DNA from: an uncultured Prevotellaceae bacterium
GTDB taxonomy: Bacteria > Bacteroidota > Bacteroidia > Bacteroidales > Bacteroidaceae
NCBI GenBank assembly: GCA_946626595.1
Contig: CAMOUQ010000007.1
Span: 1 to 52,843 of the forward strand
DNA length: 52,843 nt
Direction of reading: 5' to 3'
The notes below the pieces were generated by a model that was not told the DNA's origin, ran no database searches, and saw only the letters and a program-made list of their open reading frames with translations. Below, one piece after another: positions 33,404 to 42,017 of this stretch (position 1 is its first letter; each line of letters starts with the position of its first letter). Position numbers and translations under genes: made by a program.

Positions 33404-34165
33404 ATGAGATATATATACATTATTATATTAGCTATAGCGAGCCTCTTTGCGGCCCAGTCGGCGTGCGCCTACACCCTGGTGATAGACGCAGGTCACGGTG
33501 GTAAGGACGCCGGAGCGCTCGGCTTCATCTCGAAAGAGAAAAACATCAACCTGGCCGTAGCCTTAGCCTTCGGCAAACTGGTGGAGCAGAACTGTCCCGA
33601 CGTGAAGGTGGTATACACGCGCAAGACCGACGTCTTCGTGGAACTCGACGAACGTGCCAACATTGCCAACCGCAAGAAGGCCGACCTCTTCATCAGCATA
33701 CACACCAACAGCACGGCTGCCGGCAAGGCGGGAACTCAGGCACGAGGCACCGAGACCTACACCCTGGGTATGCACAACGCAGCTGCCAATCTGGCTGTGG
33801 CCATGCGCGAAAACTCCGTCATCACCCTCGAGAGCAACTACGAGGAGAAGTACGAGGGATTCGACCCACACTCCAGCGAGAGCTACATCATATTCGAACT
33901 CATGCAGGACACCAACATGAAGCAGAGCGTCGAACTGGCCGGACTCATCCAGAAGCAGTTCGCCTCCTATGCCGGGCGTGTCAACCGCGGAGTGCATCAG
34001 GCCGGACTGCTCGTCCTGCGCAACACGTCCATGCCGGGCGTGCTCGTAGAATTGGGATACATCAACAACAAGGTCGAGGAGGCCTTCCTCAATACCTCCG
34101 ATGGCGTGGCCAAACTGAGCCGGGCCATCTTCAACGCCTTCAAGACCTATTATAAAAAGAAGTAA
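33404..34165 (+). CDS. N-acetylmuramoyl-L-alanine amidase (Amidase_3)
   Basis: A periplasmic zinc amidase that cuts peptide stems from peptidoglycan, as in daughter-cell separation. The 253-residue chain has a signal peptide (MRYIYIIILAIASLFAAQSACA) and the Amidase_3 zinc ligands: His in VIDAGHGGKD, Glu in SKEKNINL and His in SIHTN, with catalytic Glu in LVELGYI. Start 33404 is chosen because the open frame from 33356 begins inside the promoter. The MlaD-like gene starts 16 nt later. Confidence 0.95.
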   Translation: MRYIYIIILAIASLFAAQSACAYTLVIDAGHGGKDAGALGFISKEKNINLAVALAFGKLVEQNCPDVKVVYTRKTDVFVELDERANIANRKKADLFISIHTNSTAAGKAGTQARGTETYTLGMHNAAANLAVAMRENSVITLESNYEEKYEGFDPHSSESYIIFELMQDTNMKQSVELAGLIQKQFASYAGRVNRGVHQAGLLVLRNTSMPGVLVELGYINNKVEEAFLNTSDGVAKLSRAIFNAFKTYYKKK

Positions 34166-34180
34166 AACACGTAGAGATAG

Positions 34181-35065
34181 ATGAGACGCGAATTCAAAAT
34201 AGGGATTACGGGCATCATAGCCCTGATTATACTCTTCTTCGGAATGAAGTTCCTCAAGGGGATGAAACTCTTCGACGGCAACGTCAGCTACTTCCTGTCG
34301 TTCAAGGATGCGAAGGGATTGTCAAAGAGCAGCACCGTATATGCCGACGGTTTCGACATCGGCATTGTGAAGAACGTCGTTTACGACTACGACCATCCCG
34401 GCAACGTGGTGGTGGAAATCAGTGTGAACAAGAACGTGAAGATACCCCACGGCACCATTGCCCAGCTGGACGAAGCCGTCCTGGGAGGCTGCACACTGAA
34501 TATGACCATGGGCCCCAATCCGACCGACCGCTACATGCCCGGCGACACCATCGTGGGACAGGCTGCCAACGGACTCATGTCGGCTGCTGCCGACGTCATG
34601 CCCAAGGTGGAGCAGGTCTTGGCGCACGTGGATTCGCTCATACAGACGCTGAACGCCCTGGCCAACAATCCCAACCTGGTGCAGATACTGGCCAACGCCG
34701 AACAGGTTTCGGCCAACCTCAACGAAAGCAGCCAACAGCTCAACAAACTCCTCGAGAAGGACATACCGCAGATGGCTAAGACCTTCAACCAGGCCGGAGA
34801 GAATGCCGTGACGCTGACCAACAACCTGGCACAGCTCGACCTGCAGCCCACCCTGAACCGCGTCAACCAGACCATCGACCAGGTGCAGCAGGCTACGCTC
34901 AAGCTCAATGCCACCGACAACAGTCTGGGACTGCTCCTCAACGATACAGCCCTGTACGGCAACCTCAACACTACGGTGAACAGTGCCACCAACCTCTTGC
35001 AGGACCTCAAGGAAAACCCACACAGATACGTACACTTCTCCCTCATCGGGAAGAAGGCAAAGTAA
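34181..35065 (+). CDS. MlaD/MCE-family lipid transport protein
   Basis: A membrane-anchored MCE protein thought to carry phospholipids between membranes. One N-terminal helix (IGITGIIALIILFFGMKFL) is followed by the MCE domain (about 37-115: FKDAKGLSKSSTVYADGFDIGIV, then GCTLNMTMGPNP) and a long helical region (about 130-270) rich in Asn, Gln and Leu (LNALANNPNLVQILANAEQV), likely a coiled-coil tube. The 294-residue length is normal for Bacteroidota. It is flanked tightly by the amidase gene and dnaA; no Mla ATPase or permease is near. Confidence 0.93.
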   Translation: MRREFKIGITGIIALIILFFGMKFLKGMKLFDGNVSYFLSFKDAKGLSKSSTVYADGFDIGIVKNVVYDYDHPGNVVVEISVNKNVKIPHGTIAQLDEAVLGGCTLNMTMGPNPTDRYMPGDTIVGQAANGLMSAAADVMPKVEQVLAHVDSLIQTLNALANNPNLVQILANAEQVSANLNESSQQLNKLLEKDIPQMAKTFNQAGENAVTLTNNLAQLDLQPTLNRVNQTIDQVQQATLKLNATDNSLGLLLNDTALYGNLNTTVNSATNLLQDLKENPHRYVHFSLIGKKAK

Positions 35066-35104
35066 GAGCATAGGATAGCTCTTTAACTTACAAAACCGAC
35101 ACCA

Positions 35105-36499
35105 TTGGCAAAAGAAAATACACAGTGGCAGCGTTGCCTTGCTTACTTCAAGGCAAACGTTAATGCGCAGGAGTTCCAAACGTGGTTCCTGCCCACTGAG
35201 TTCGTATCCTACGACAACGATACGAAGGAACTGCTGCTTGCTGTGCCCAGCAACTACTTCTTCGAGATGCTCGACGGGCAGTTCAAACTGCTGGTTTACA
35301 ACGTCGTGCGGCGCAACTTCGACAAGGCTACGCGTATCATGTATCGCATACGCACCGACAGTGCCAACGACATCTCGATGGATGTAGAAGGTTCGCCCAC
35401 TGCTGCAAAACTCGTCAACTACAAGGACGACAAACTGCGCCCCATGCGCAAGGCGCCTGCCGATGACCTCGACTCGCAGCTGAACACCGAATATCGCTTC
35501 GAGAACTTCATCGAGGGCGACAGCAACAAGCTGCCCCGTTCCGTTGGTCAGAGCATTGCCGAGAATCCCAAGCAGTCGACATTCAACCCGCTCTTCATCT
35601 ATGGCAGCTCCGGTGTGGGCAAGACGCACCTGCTCAACGCCATCGGTACGCGCATCAAGGAACTCTATCCCAGTCGGCGTGTCCTCTACGTCGGTGCACA
35701 TCAGTTCACCTATCAGTACACCCACGCCTCCGTCGACAATCATCGCAACGACTTCATACAGTTCTATCAGACGATAGACGTACTCATCATCGACGACATA
35801 CAGGAACTGGCCGGACAGGCCAAGACACAGTTGGCCTTCTTCCACATCTTCAACCATCTGCGCCTGAACGGTAAACAGATTATCCTGGCCAGCGACCGCC
35901 CGCCTGCAGCCATGCAGGGCATGGAGGAACGCCTGCTGACCCGCTTCAAGTGGGGACTAATGGCTGAGTTGGAAAAGCCCAGCCAGGAACTCTGCCGGAA
36001 GATATTGGTGAGCAAGATGCGCCGTGATGGTCTGGACATTCCGGATGACGTGATAGACTACATCACACAGAATGTCGATGGCAGCGTGCGCGACCTGGAG
36101 GGTATCGTCAATGCCCTGATGGCGCATGCCGTCGTCTACAACACCGAGATTAACCTCGAGGTGGCTCAACAGATAGTGCGGCGCACCGTGAAGCGTCAGG
36201 CACACACCATGACGATAGAGGACATCATCGATGCCTGCTGCACGCTGTGGCAGGTGACTCAGGACGACGTCTTCTCACAGAGCCGCAAGGCCAATATCGT
36301 CCTGGTGCGTCAGACCATCATGTATCTGGCCCAGCGCCATACGAAACTCTCCACCAGCAAGATTGGTCTGCTCGTGGGAGGGCGCAATCATGCCACCGTG
36401 CTCCACGCAATAGCTCAGGTCAAGAATCGCCTGGCCACGACTCCCGTCTATGCCCAGCAGGTGGCGGAGGTCGAGAATCAGCTGCGTAGCCGAAAGTGA
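35105..36499 (+). CDS. dnaA: Chromosomal replication initiator DnaA
   Basis: Binds DnaA boxes and opens the origin. All four domains are present in 464 residues: helical domain I (QWQRCLAYFKANVNAQEFQT), a linker, AAA+ domain III with Walker A GSSGVGKT (167-174) and Walker B VLIIDDIQE (near 230), and DNA-binding domain IV with LLVGGRNHATVLHAIAQV. The start appears to be TTG at 35105; no in-frame ATG is seen nearby upstream and the chain from TTG fits the family's N-terminus. It is 39 nt after the MlaD-like gene. I see no cluster of DnaA boxes beside it, so the origin may lie elsewhere. Confidence 0.97.
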   Translation: MAKENTQWQRCLAYFKANVNAQEFQTWFLPTEFVSYDNDTKELLLAVPSNYFFEMLDGQFKLLVYNVVRRNFDKATRIMYRIRTDSANDISMDVEGSPTAAKLVNYKDDKLRPMRKAPADDLDSQLNTEYRFENFIEGDSNKLPRSVGQSIAENPKQSTFNPLFIYGSSGVGKTHLLNAIGTRIKELYPSRRVLYVGAHQFTYQYTHASVDNHRNDFIQFYQTIDVLIIDDIQELAGQAKTQLAFFHIFNHLRLNGKQIILASDRPPAAMQGMEERLLTRFKWGLMAELEKPSQELCRKILVSKMRRDGLDIPDDVIDYITQNVDGSVRDLEGIVNALMAHAVVYNTEINLEVAQQIVRRTVKRQAHTMTIEDIIDACCTLWQVTQDDVFSQSRKANIVLVRQTIMYLAQRHTKLSTSKIGLLVGGRNHATVLHAIAQVKNRLATTPVYAQQVAEVENQLRSRK

Positions 36500-36561
36500 T
36501 CGGAAGCAGCTACTCCCCGTAACTTGAAGTTATAGGTATCCCGAAACTTTAGGATATAGAT

Positions 36562-36599
36562 AAAAAAAAAGGCCCTGCCAACATTGCGTTGACAGGGCC
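36562..36599 (-). terminator. Intrinsic terminator after the TPR gene
   Basis: Arms GGCCCTGCCAAC (36571-36582) and GTTGACAGGGCC (36588-36599) pair with one mismatch around a 5-nt loop. On the minus strand the hairpin is followed by nine T residues (36562-36570). Confidence 0.92.
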
Positions 36600-36637
36600 G
36601 GATGTTATTGTCTTCAGTAAGAAACCGAGCGAGGTAA

Positions 36638-38086
36638 TTACTTCTTGCCGCCACCCCAGAAGTCCTCTTCGGCCTTCTGCTTGGCGATGTAAGCGTCGTA
36701 TGCAGCCTTGGCACGAGCATTGGCGGCAGCATTGGCCTGCACCTCTCTGATCTTTGAAGACAGACGGTTAGCAGCACCGCTGACGGTGATGTCGGCAGCC
36801 GAAGCCTGGTCGCAGTAGGTCAGAGCCTGAGAGTACTGGCCCAGAGCCGTGTAGACGGCAGCCTTCTGCATTTTGGCACGTCCGGCCAGGTCGTTGTTGT
36901 AGGCAATAGCCTTGTCGAGGTATACCAGGGCGCCGGTGTATTGCTTGCTGTTGATCAGGCTGCTGGCAATGACGAGGGAGATGCGTCCGCGAGTGGCATC
37001 CGTCTGGCAGAGTTCGATGGCCTTCTCGTAGTACTTCAGCATATCCTGCATCTTGCCCTGCTGCTTGCTCCAGCTGGCCATACCGATGGCCGACTCGTAG
37101 GTGGGTTCAATCTGGTAGGCGTATTCGGCAGCCTTGTAGTAGACCTCAGTGTCGTCGCACTCGTTGGCAGACAGAACCGTCATGGCAGAGCGCAGATAGT
37201 TCAGGTTGTCCTTGTTGGCCTCCACCTTCGGGGTGAACATGGCGATGAGCTGTTCGCGGTTGGCGGCGCCGGATTCAGCAAACACCTGCTCGATGACAGC
37301 CAGGGGGCGGTCATATTCGTTGACGATGGCCTGAGCACGTTCGGGGTCGGTTTCTTCCTTAGCCAGCTGCAGCATCTTCTCGCACACTTCCTTCGTCTCG
37401 AGGTAGTCGTTGAGGAACTGTTCGCGATAGTAGTCGTTGCTCACCTTGTAGAGCTCGTGGCTGACGGAGAAGAAATACTGTATGTATGCGCCCTTCACCT
37501 CACGGCCGCCTTCTTCGTTGATGGCCTTGATGCCCTTGGCGTACATGTCGTAAATCTTGTTGTAGGTGTACTCGTTGCCATCCACGCCGTAGCCATAGAT
37601 GTGGTAGTAGTTGGCCTTGGCAATGAGCACGTCGCCCTCGGTGGCACGTCCGCGCTTGCCTTCGGGGATGGAGGCGTTGAGGTACTTCAGGTACTTCAGA
37701 CGTGTGTCGAAGAGGCTCATCAGTTCGTCCAGATATTGCTTCTTCTTCGTGGCGTCGGTCTCGGCCTTGATGAGTTCACCCAGCATGACGGCTCCGCGTG
37801 CATAGATGCTGACAGTGGCGATGGGAGCGTTACTGATGAGCCATTTCCAGTTCTCGTACATCTCCATCCAGTTTTGGCTGGCATAGTGCATCTGCATCAT
37901 CGTGACATATCCGCTGACGGCTTTTCCGGGATTCTCCACAGGTTCGCTTCCGATGTAGGCAATCTCCCAGCGCTTCTCGTCGTTGGTGAAATCGGTGTTA
38001 CCGTCATACTTCTCATACTGTGCATAGGTGGGCAGCGCAGCGGCAGCCAGGCCTATAGCGAGTGCAAACTTCTTAATTTTCATCAT
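36638..38086 (-). CDS. Secreted TPR-repeat protein
   Basis: A 482-residue exported protein with signal peptide (MKIKKFALAIGLAAAALPTYAQ; Met1 or Met2 start). The rest is nearly all helical, with TPR-like units best seen near the C-terminus (ALVYLDKAIAYNNDLAGRAK, KAAVYTALGQYSQALTYCDQA) and earlier YKAAEYAYQIEPTYESA. The end is an Ala/Lys-rich helix (AKAAYDAYIAKQKAEEDFWGG). No enzyme motif. Likely a periplasmic scaffold for an unknown complex. A -7 element lies at 38129-38136 and a strong terminator follows. Confidence 0.88.
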   Translation of the reverse strand: MMKIKKFALAIGLAAAALPTYAQYEKYDGNTDFTNDEKRWEIAYIGSEPVENPGKAVSGYVTMMQMHYASQNWMEMYENWKWLISNAPIATVSIYARGAVMLGELIKAETDATKKKQYLDELMSLFDTRLKYLKYLNASIPEGKRGRATEGDVLIAKANYYHIYGYGVDGNEYTYNKIYDMYAKGIKAINEEGGREVKGAYIQYFFSVSHELYKVSNDYYREQFLNDYLETKEVCEKMLQLAKEETDPERAQAIVNEYDRPLAVIEQVFAESGAANREQLIAMFTPKVEANKDNLNYLRSAMTVLSANECDDTEVYYKAAEYAYQIEPTYESAIGMASWSKQQGKMQDMLKYYEKAIELCQTDATRGRISLVIASSLINSKQYTGALVYLDKAIAYNNDLAGRAKMQKAAVYTALGQYSQALTYCDQASAADITVSGAANRLSSKIREVQANAAANARAKAAYDAYIAKQKAEEDFWGGGKK

Positions 38087-38128
38087 TATTCTTGTTGTTG
38101 TTTGGTTATCGTTAATGTTTTCTTAGTG

Positions 38129-38136
38129 CAAAATTA
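38129..38136 (-). promoter_or_regulatory. -7 promoter element of the TPR gene
   Basis: Minus strand TAATTTTG, fitting TAnnTTTG, 42 nt before the start at 38086. No clear -33. Confidence 0.45.
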
Positions 38137-38195
38137 TAAATAATATTACTATTAAGGATAATTTATTTCGTTAAATAAGGTTATAAAGTATAAAA

Positions 38196-38393
38196 TTAAT
38201 AGTGGTCGTAGTGTGTAATCTCAGGTTTTCCGCTTGTGCGGGCTGAATAATCTTCGCACAGGCGTTTCGCCTCGGCCACGAATTTCTCGTTGTGCACGGT
38301 GCACTGGCAGATGATGGGATTGCGGAACCATTGCATGTATTCCCCATGTCGGCACTCTATGCAGCGCACCATACCTTTATTGCGTTCGGCCAT
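38196..38393 (-). CDS. Small cysteine-rich (zinc-ribbon-like) protein
   Basis: A 65-residue protein with CIECRHGEYMQW (Cys11, Cys14) and IICQC (Cys29, Cys31), plus Cys46 and His16; the spacing suggests a bound zinc. The following segment (NEKFVAEAKRLCEDY) resembles small conserved proteins of Bacteroidales with no known role. It lies 32 nt after the lipoprotein gene on the same strand and is probably co-transcribed. Confidence 0.75.
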   Translation of the reverse strand: MAERNKGMVRCIECRHGEYMQWFRNPIICQCTVHNEKFVAEAKRLCEDYSARTSGKPEITHYDHY

Positions 38394-38425
38394 AGTGAAT
38401 ATCCTTGGTTATGAAGTTTTGTGGG

Positions 38426-39007
38426 TTACCCGAACTTGATGAGTTGGTTCAGGCGGTTGCGGAGGATGAGCGAGTCGCGGTTCAGCGTTACGATTTCCAT
38501 CGTGTCTACGCGGTTCGCGGTTCCATACTCCAGTTGCTGTGTGCTGGTGAGCATGATGCGTCCGTTCCAGAGTTGCCAAGCGCGGTAGGGGAGGTCCTGA
38601 CTTGTGATGGAACCGTCCTTCTCTATCTGCATCTCCCCCTTATCGGCTTGCCACTTGCGCATCAGCTGGCTCGCGTTGATGGCTGTGAGCAGGCTCTCGC
38701 CGTCGGCTGCCAGCGTGACGGCAAACTGGTCTTTCAGGTTGCGAATCTCGCCCATCAGTTGTCCGTCTTCGCCTGTGTACTGGTTGGTACGGTATATCTC
38801 CAGCGTGTCGCCTCTGTCGGTGATAAACTGCAGCGTGCTCATTCCCGTGTCCTCGCCCAGATGTCCCCACAGTGTGGAGTCGGGTATGAGGGCCACTTCC
38901 ACCGTGTCCTCCTGCACCTCCTCCTGGGGGGCTGCTTTCTGCGTCGGCTTGCACCCAGCAAGGGTGCCCAGCACGAGAATGGCTATCAGATAGCGTGTTT
39001 TTTTCAT
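38426..39007 (-). CDS. Predicted lipoprotein of unknown function
   Basis: A 193-residue protein with lipobox LGTLAGC (Cys19) followed by an acidic, Pro/Gln/Glu-rich linker (KPTQKAAPQEEVQEDTVE) that separates the anchor from a single beta-rich domain. The domain (about 45-193) contains TLEIYRTNQYTGEDG, WNGRIMLTSTQQLEYG and a last strand with DSLILRN, a layout resembling small lipocalin-like stress lipoproteins; that likeness is weak. It has its own promoter. Confidence 0.8.
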   Translation of the reverse strand: MKKTRYLIAILVLGTLAGCKPTQKAAPQEEVQEDTVEVALIPDSTLWGHLGEDTGMSTLQFITDRGDTLEIYRTNQYTGEDGQLMGEIRNLKDQFAVTLAADGESLLTAINASQLMRKWQADKGEMQIEKDGSITSQDLPYRAWQLWNGRIMLTSTQQLEYGTANRVDTMEIVTLNRDSLILRNRLNQLIKFG

Positions 39008-39027
39008 TTCATTTTCCTAATTGAGTA

Positions 39028-39059
39028 CAAAGATACTGCAAACCGAGCAAAATGCCAAA
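39028..39059 (-). promoter_or_regulatory. Promoter of the 193-aa lipoprotein gene
   Basis: On the minus strand: -33 TTTG (39056-39059), 20 nt, -7 TATCTTTG (39028-39035), then the start codon 20 nt later. Confidence 0.75.
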
Positions 39060-39096
39060 CAAAGTCCTTCCTTTTTATACTTATATATATAAAGAA

Positions 39097-39126
39097 GGGG
39101 ATGTGTCACGATACTGACACATCCCC
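39097..39126 (-). terminator. Terminator of the alpha-glucan operon
   Basis: Perfect 12-bp arms (39097-39108 and 39115-39126, GGGGATGTGTCA and its complement) with a 6-nt loop, 25 nt after the GH57 stop. On the minus strand it is followed by TTCTTTATATATA, a T-rich run. Confidence 0.88.
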
Positions 39127-39151
39127 ATTCGTTACCTTCTATGTGTTGCGA

Positions 39152-40669
39152 TTATTTGCTTGCAGGCTTCTTGGCAGCGGGCTCCTTGGCTGGAGCCTTA
39201 GCCTTTGGCTCTGCCTTCTTTGCTTCGGCCTTCTTGGGCTCAGCCTTGGCCTTTGGCTCTGCCTTCTTTGCTTCGGCCTTCTTAGTCTCTGCCTTCTTGG
39301 CAACGGGCTTCTTGATAACAGTCTTGGGCTCCTCGGCCACCTTCTTTATGGGGTCGGCCTCGTCGGGTGCGGGCTCGTACTTCTCGAGTCGTGCGCGCAG
39401 TCGGCTGATTTCGTTGTCCTTGACGGCAATTTCCTGGCCCTGATTGTGGATGGTGGTGTAGAGGGCGTTCAGTTCGTCGCTTTCCACATCCATGGGGAAG
39501 AGGTCCTGTACGCGTTTGATGAAGTCGCCCAGGATGTTCATGTAGTTGGTGAAGGCGTCGTAGGGCGAATCATAGAAACCGCGGAACATGCCTACGGAGG
39601 CAGGCTTTGTCGTCATGTAGCGGAAGTTGTTGGAGGCCTGTATGCGGTCCCAGTCCTGCTTGATGCGGCGGTCCTTGCATGCCAGTATGCGGTCGGCCTC
39701 CTGATAGAGTTTGTTGAAAGCCTCGCGCTGCATGCCGTTACCCAGCCAGCATGAGGTGTCGCGCTCTTCGTCGTTCCAGCTGATGGGGTAGGGTACCTCC
39801 ATCGGACTTACCGACTTTGTCTTGCCGATAATCTCGCTGGGCGTAGCGAATACGATGCCTCGCTGCTTGGCAACGGCGGGCAGAGCCTTCAGGAACTCGA
39901 GGATGTTGCTCGAGAGGGGTTGGAAGATGCCCAGTGCACAGAGCTCCATGAAGATGTTCACCACCTGCTCGTCCTCGGGCAGCGAGGCAATCCAGTCGGC
40001 ATACTTGTCGGCAAACAGGGGGAACTCGTTCCACGACGAATCGCTGAAGCGCAGAGATATGTCGTCGGAGAGTTTATAGTCGCGCAAGAGAAGCTTGACG
40101 TTGGGGTCCATGGCGCAGTGGTAGATGAAGTGCGGGCTCTTCCATCCCAAGATGTGCTTGGCTCCCTCGGCTATCATTCCCTTGAAGCCCATACGTCCGG
40201 CCAGCGAACCGATTTCGTCGCTGTAGATGAGGGACGAGTTGCGCAGCACCTTGGGAGTCTGTCCGAAGAGTTCCTTGATCTTCTTGGCCTGGCGCTTGGT
40301 TTCCTCGATGAAGACCTCCTCGTTGGCCAGCGACGACAAGCCGTGACTGTAGGGCTCGGCCAGAAATTCCACACAACCCGTCTCGGCCAGCTGCTGCAGC
40401 AGGTCGAGCACCTCGGGGGCATACACCTCCAGAAGTTCGATGGCAACGCCGGAGAGCGAGAAGGCCACCTTGAACTGCTTGCCATACATCTTGGTCATTT
40501 CCAGCATGGTGGTCAGAGCCGGTATGTAGCTCTTCTGTGCCGTTTCGGAGATGGCGCGTTCGTTTTCGTAGTCGTCATAATAATAGTGGTCGGTACCGAT
40601 TTCGAAGAACCGATAACGCTTGAGATGCACAGGTTGGTGAATCTCAAAATATAAGCAAATTGTTTTCAT
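39152..40669 (-). CDS. GH57 alpha-amylase-like protein with altered catalytic motifs and Lys/Ala-rich tail
   Basis: A 505-residue cytoplasmic protein. Residues 1-about 400 follow the GH57 alpha-amylase-like family (HQPVH at 11-15; IAEGAKHILGWKSPH). Two catalytic motifs are changed: the usual RNTELIY, with the nucleophile Glu, reads RNSSLIY (Ser146), and the usual FMDYETFGEH, with the acid Asp, reads FMELCALGIF (Glu242). GH57-like proteins with incomplete catalytic residues are known in Bacteroides. Residues about 430-505 are a repeated Lys/Ala/Pro/Glu tail (KKAEAKKAEPKAK) like histone H1. It is the last gene of the alpha-glucan operon, 38 nt after the glycosyltransferase, so it may bind glycogen rather than cut it (inference). 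Confidence 0.9.
   Translation of the reverse strand: MKTICLYFEIHQPVHLKRYRFFEIGTDHYYYDDYENERAISETAQKSYIPALTTMLEMTKMYGKQFKVAFSLSGVAIELLEVYAPEVLDLLQQLAETGCVEFLAEPYSHGLSSLANEEVFIEETKRQAKKIKELFGQTPKVLRNSSLIYSDEIGSLAGRMGFKGMIAEGAKHILGWKSPHFIYHCAMDPNVKLLLRDYKLSDDISLRFSDSSWNEFPLFADKYADWIASLPEDEQVVNIFMELCALGIFQPLSSNILEFLKALPAVAKQRGIVFATPSEIIGKTKSVSPMEVPYPISWNDEERDTSCWLGNGMQREAFNKLYQEADRILACKDRRIKQDWDRIQASNNFRYMTTKPASVGMFRGFYDSPYDAFTNYMNILGDFIKRVQDLFPMDVESDELNALYTTIHNQGQEIAVKDNEISRLRARLEKYEPAPDEADPIKKVAEEPKTVIKKPVAKKAETKKAEAKKAEPKAKAEPKKAEAKKAEPKAKAPAKEPAAKKPASK
39195..39283. repeat. 48-bp tandem repeat in the GH57 tail
   Basis: Two nearly identical 48-bp units begin at 39195 and 39243, coding 16 residues each of the Lys/Ala/Pro/Glu tail. 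Copy number may vary between strains. Confidence 0.8.
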
Positions 40670-40707
40670 ATCATTATAATTTTTTTAATTCTATATTCCT
40701 TTATCTC

Positions 40708-41997
40708 TCAGGCATGATAGTCGTTGACGTCGAAATAGCCACGCTGAATGAGTTGTTCGTAGCACGAGCGGATGCGCACGGCCACCTTTTCCCAGGTGAT
40801 GCCGTCTACCTCCTTCATGCCCTCTTCGGCCAGATACTTGTGCAGGGCGTCGTTGGTGCAGATGCTGTAGATGGCATCGGCCATAGCGTCGATGTCCCAG
40901 TAGTCGACCTTGATGACGTTCTGCAGTATTTCGCCGCAGCCCGACTGCTTCGAGATGATGCTGGGGCATCCGCATTGCATGGCCTCCAGCGGTGCGATGC
41001 CGAAGGGCTCGCTCACCGATGGCATGACGAAAACGTCGGAGCTCTTGTACATCTCATATACCTGCTTGCCGCGCTGGAAGCCCGGGAAGTGGCAGCGGTC
41101 TGCTATGCCGTAGGCAGCAGCCAGTTCTATCATGGCATTCATCATGTCGCCCGAACCGGCGAAGCAGAAGCGGATGTTGTGAGAGCGGTCGAGCACGCGC
41201 TTGGCAGCCTCGATGAAGTACTCGGGTCCCTTCTGCATGGTGATGCGTCCCAGGTAGGTGACCACCTTCTCGTCGGGTTTCTTGTTGGGCTCGATGGCCT
41301 GGTATTCCTCACTCAGGGGATATACGGCGTTGTGCATGGCTACGCACTTGCGTGGGTCCTGATGATACTGGTTGATGACGGTCTGCCGCGTGAGTTCCGA
41401 CACGCACATGATGCAGTCGGCATGGTCCATACCATTCTTCTCGATGGAGTATACGGTGGGGTTGACCTTGCCGCGAGAACGGTCGAAGTCGGTGGCATGA
41501 ACGTGGATGCACAGGGGCTTTCCGCTGACCATCTTGGCATGTACGCCGGCGGGATAGGTCAGCCAGTCGTGAGCGTGGATGACCTCAAACTGCTCTGAGC
41601 GAGCCAGTACGCCGGCAATGATGCTGAAGTTGTTGATTTCCTCGTGCAGGTTGCCGGGGTAGCCACCGGCGAAACCGATGCATCCCAGGTCGTCGAGTCC
41701 CTGCAGATAGTTGAAGTCGGCATACAGGTGGTCGCGGAATCGATAGTAGTCCTCAGCGGTGTGGCCTACGAAACGGTCCTTGATGTTGTCGTACTGGACG
41801 TCGCGCCAAACGACGGGCACCTGGCTCATGTTGATAATCTTGAGGAACTTTTCTTCCTCTCCCGTGGGTCGGGGCATGCAGAATGTGGTTTCCACATCGC
41901 CCTGCACGCTCAGTCCTTTGGTGATGCCGTAACTGGCAACGGCCAGTCCACCATAGATTTTAGGAGGGAACTCCCATCCGAACATTAAGACTTTCAT
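40708..41997 (-). CDS. GT4-type glycosyltransferase, probably alpha-glucan (glycogen) synthase
   Basis: A 429-residue GT-B glycosyltransferase. It opens with MKVLMFGWEFPPKIYGGLAVA, the glycogen-synthase-like sugar-acceptor loop, has VIHAHDWLTYPAGV in the N-terminal half and the C-terminal donor-binding motif SEPFGIAPLEAMQCGCP (E-x7-E). Given its place between a debranching enzyme and a GH57-like protein, it most likely extends intracellular glycogen from ADP- or UDP-glucose; donor choice cannot be read. A consensus AAAGGAGG lies 10 nt before the ATG (42008-42015). Confidence 0.92.
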   Translation of the reverse strand: MKVLMFGWEFPPKIYGGLAVASYGITKGLSVQGDVETTFCMPRPTGEEEKFLKIINMSQVPVVWRDVQYDNIKDRFVGHTAEDYYRFRDHLYADFNYLQGLDDLGCIGFAGGYPGNLHEEINNFSIIAGVLARSEQFEVIHAHDWLTYPAGVHAKMVSGKPLCIHVHATDFDRSRGKVNPTVYSIEKNGMDHADCIMCVSELTRQTVINQYHQDPRKCVAMHNAVYPLSEEYQAIEPNKKPDEKVVTYLGRITMQKGPEYFIEAAKRVLDRSHNIRFCFAGSGDMMNAMIELAAAYGIADRCHFPGFQRGKQVYEMYKSSDVFVMPSVSEPFGIAPLEAMQCGCPSIISKQSGCGEILQNVIKVDYWDIDAMADAIYSICTNDALHKYLAEEGMKEVDGITWEKVAVRIRSCYEQLIQRGYFDVNDYHA

Positions 41998-42007
41998 AGT
42001 ATGATGG

Positions 42008-42015
42008 CCTCCTTT
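42008..42015 (-). promoter_or_regulatory. Shine-Dalgarno of the glycosyltransferase gene
   Basis: Minus strand AAAGGAGG, 10 nt before the start at 41997 and just after the debranching-enzyme stop. One of only two full matches I noticed in this window. Confidence 0.6.
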
Positions 42016-42017
42016 CT

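Noticed and set aside
36500..36560. dnaA-linked replication origin
   Set aside because: The short gap has no DnaA-box cluster or AT-rich unwinding region that I can support.
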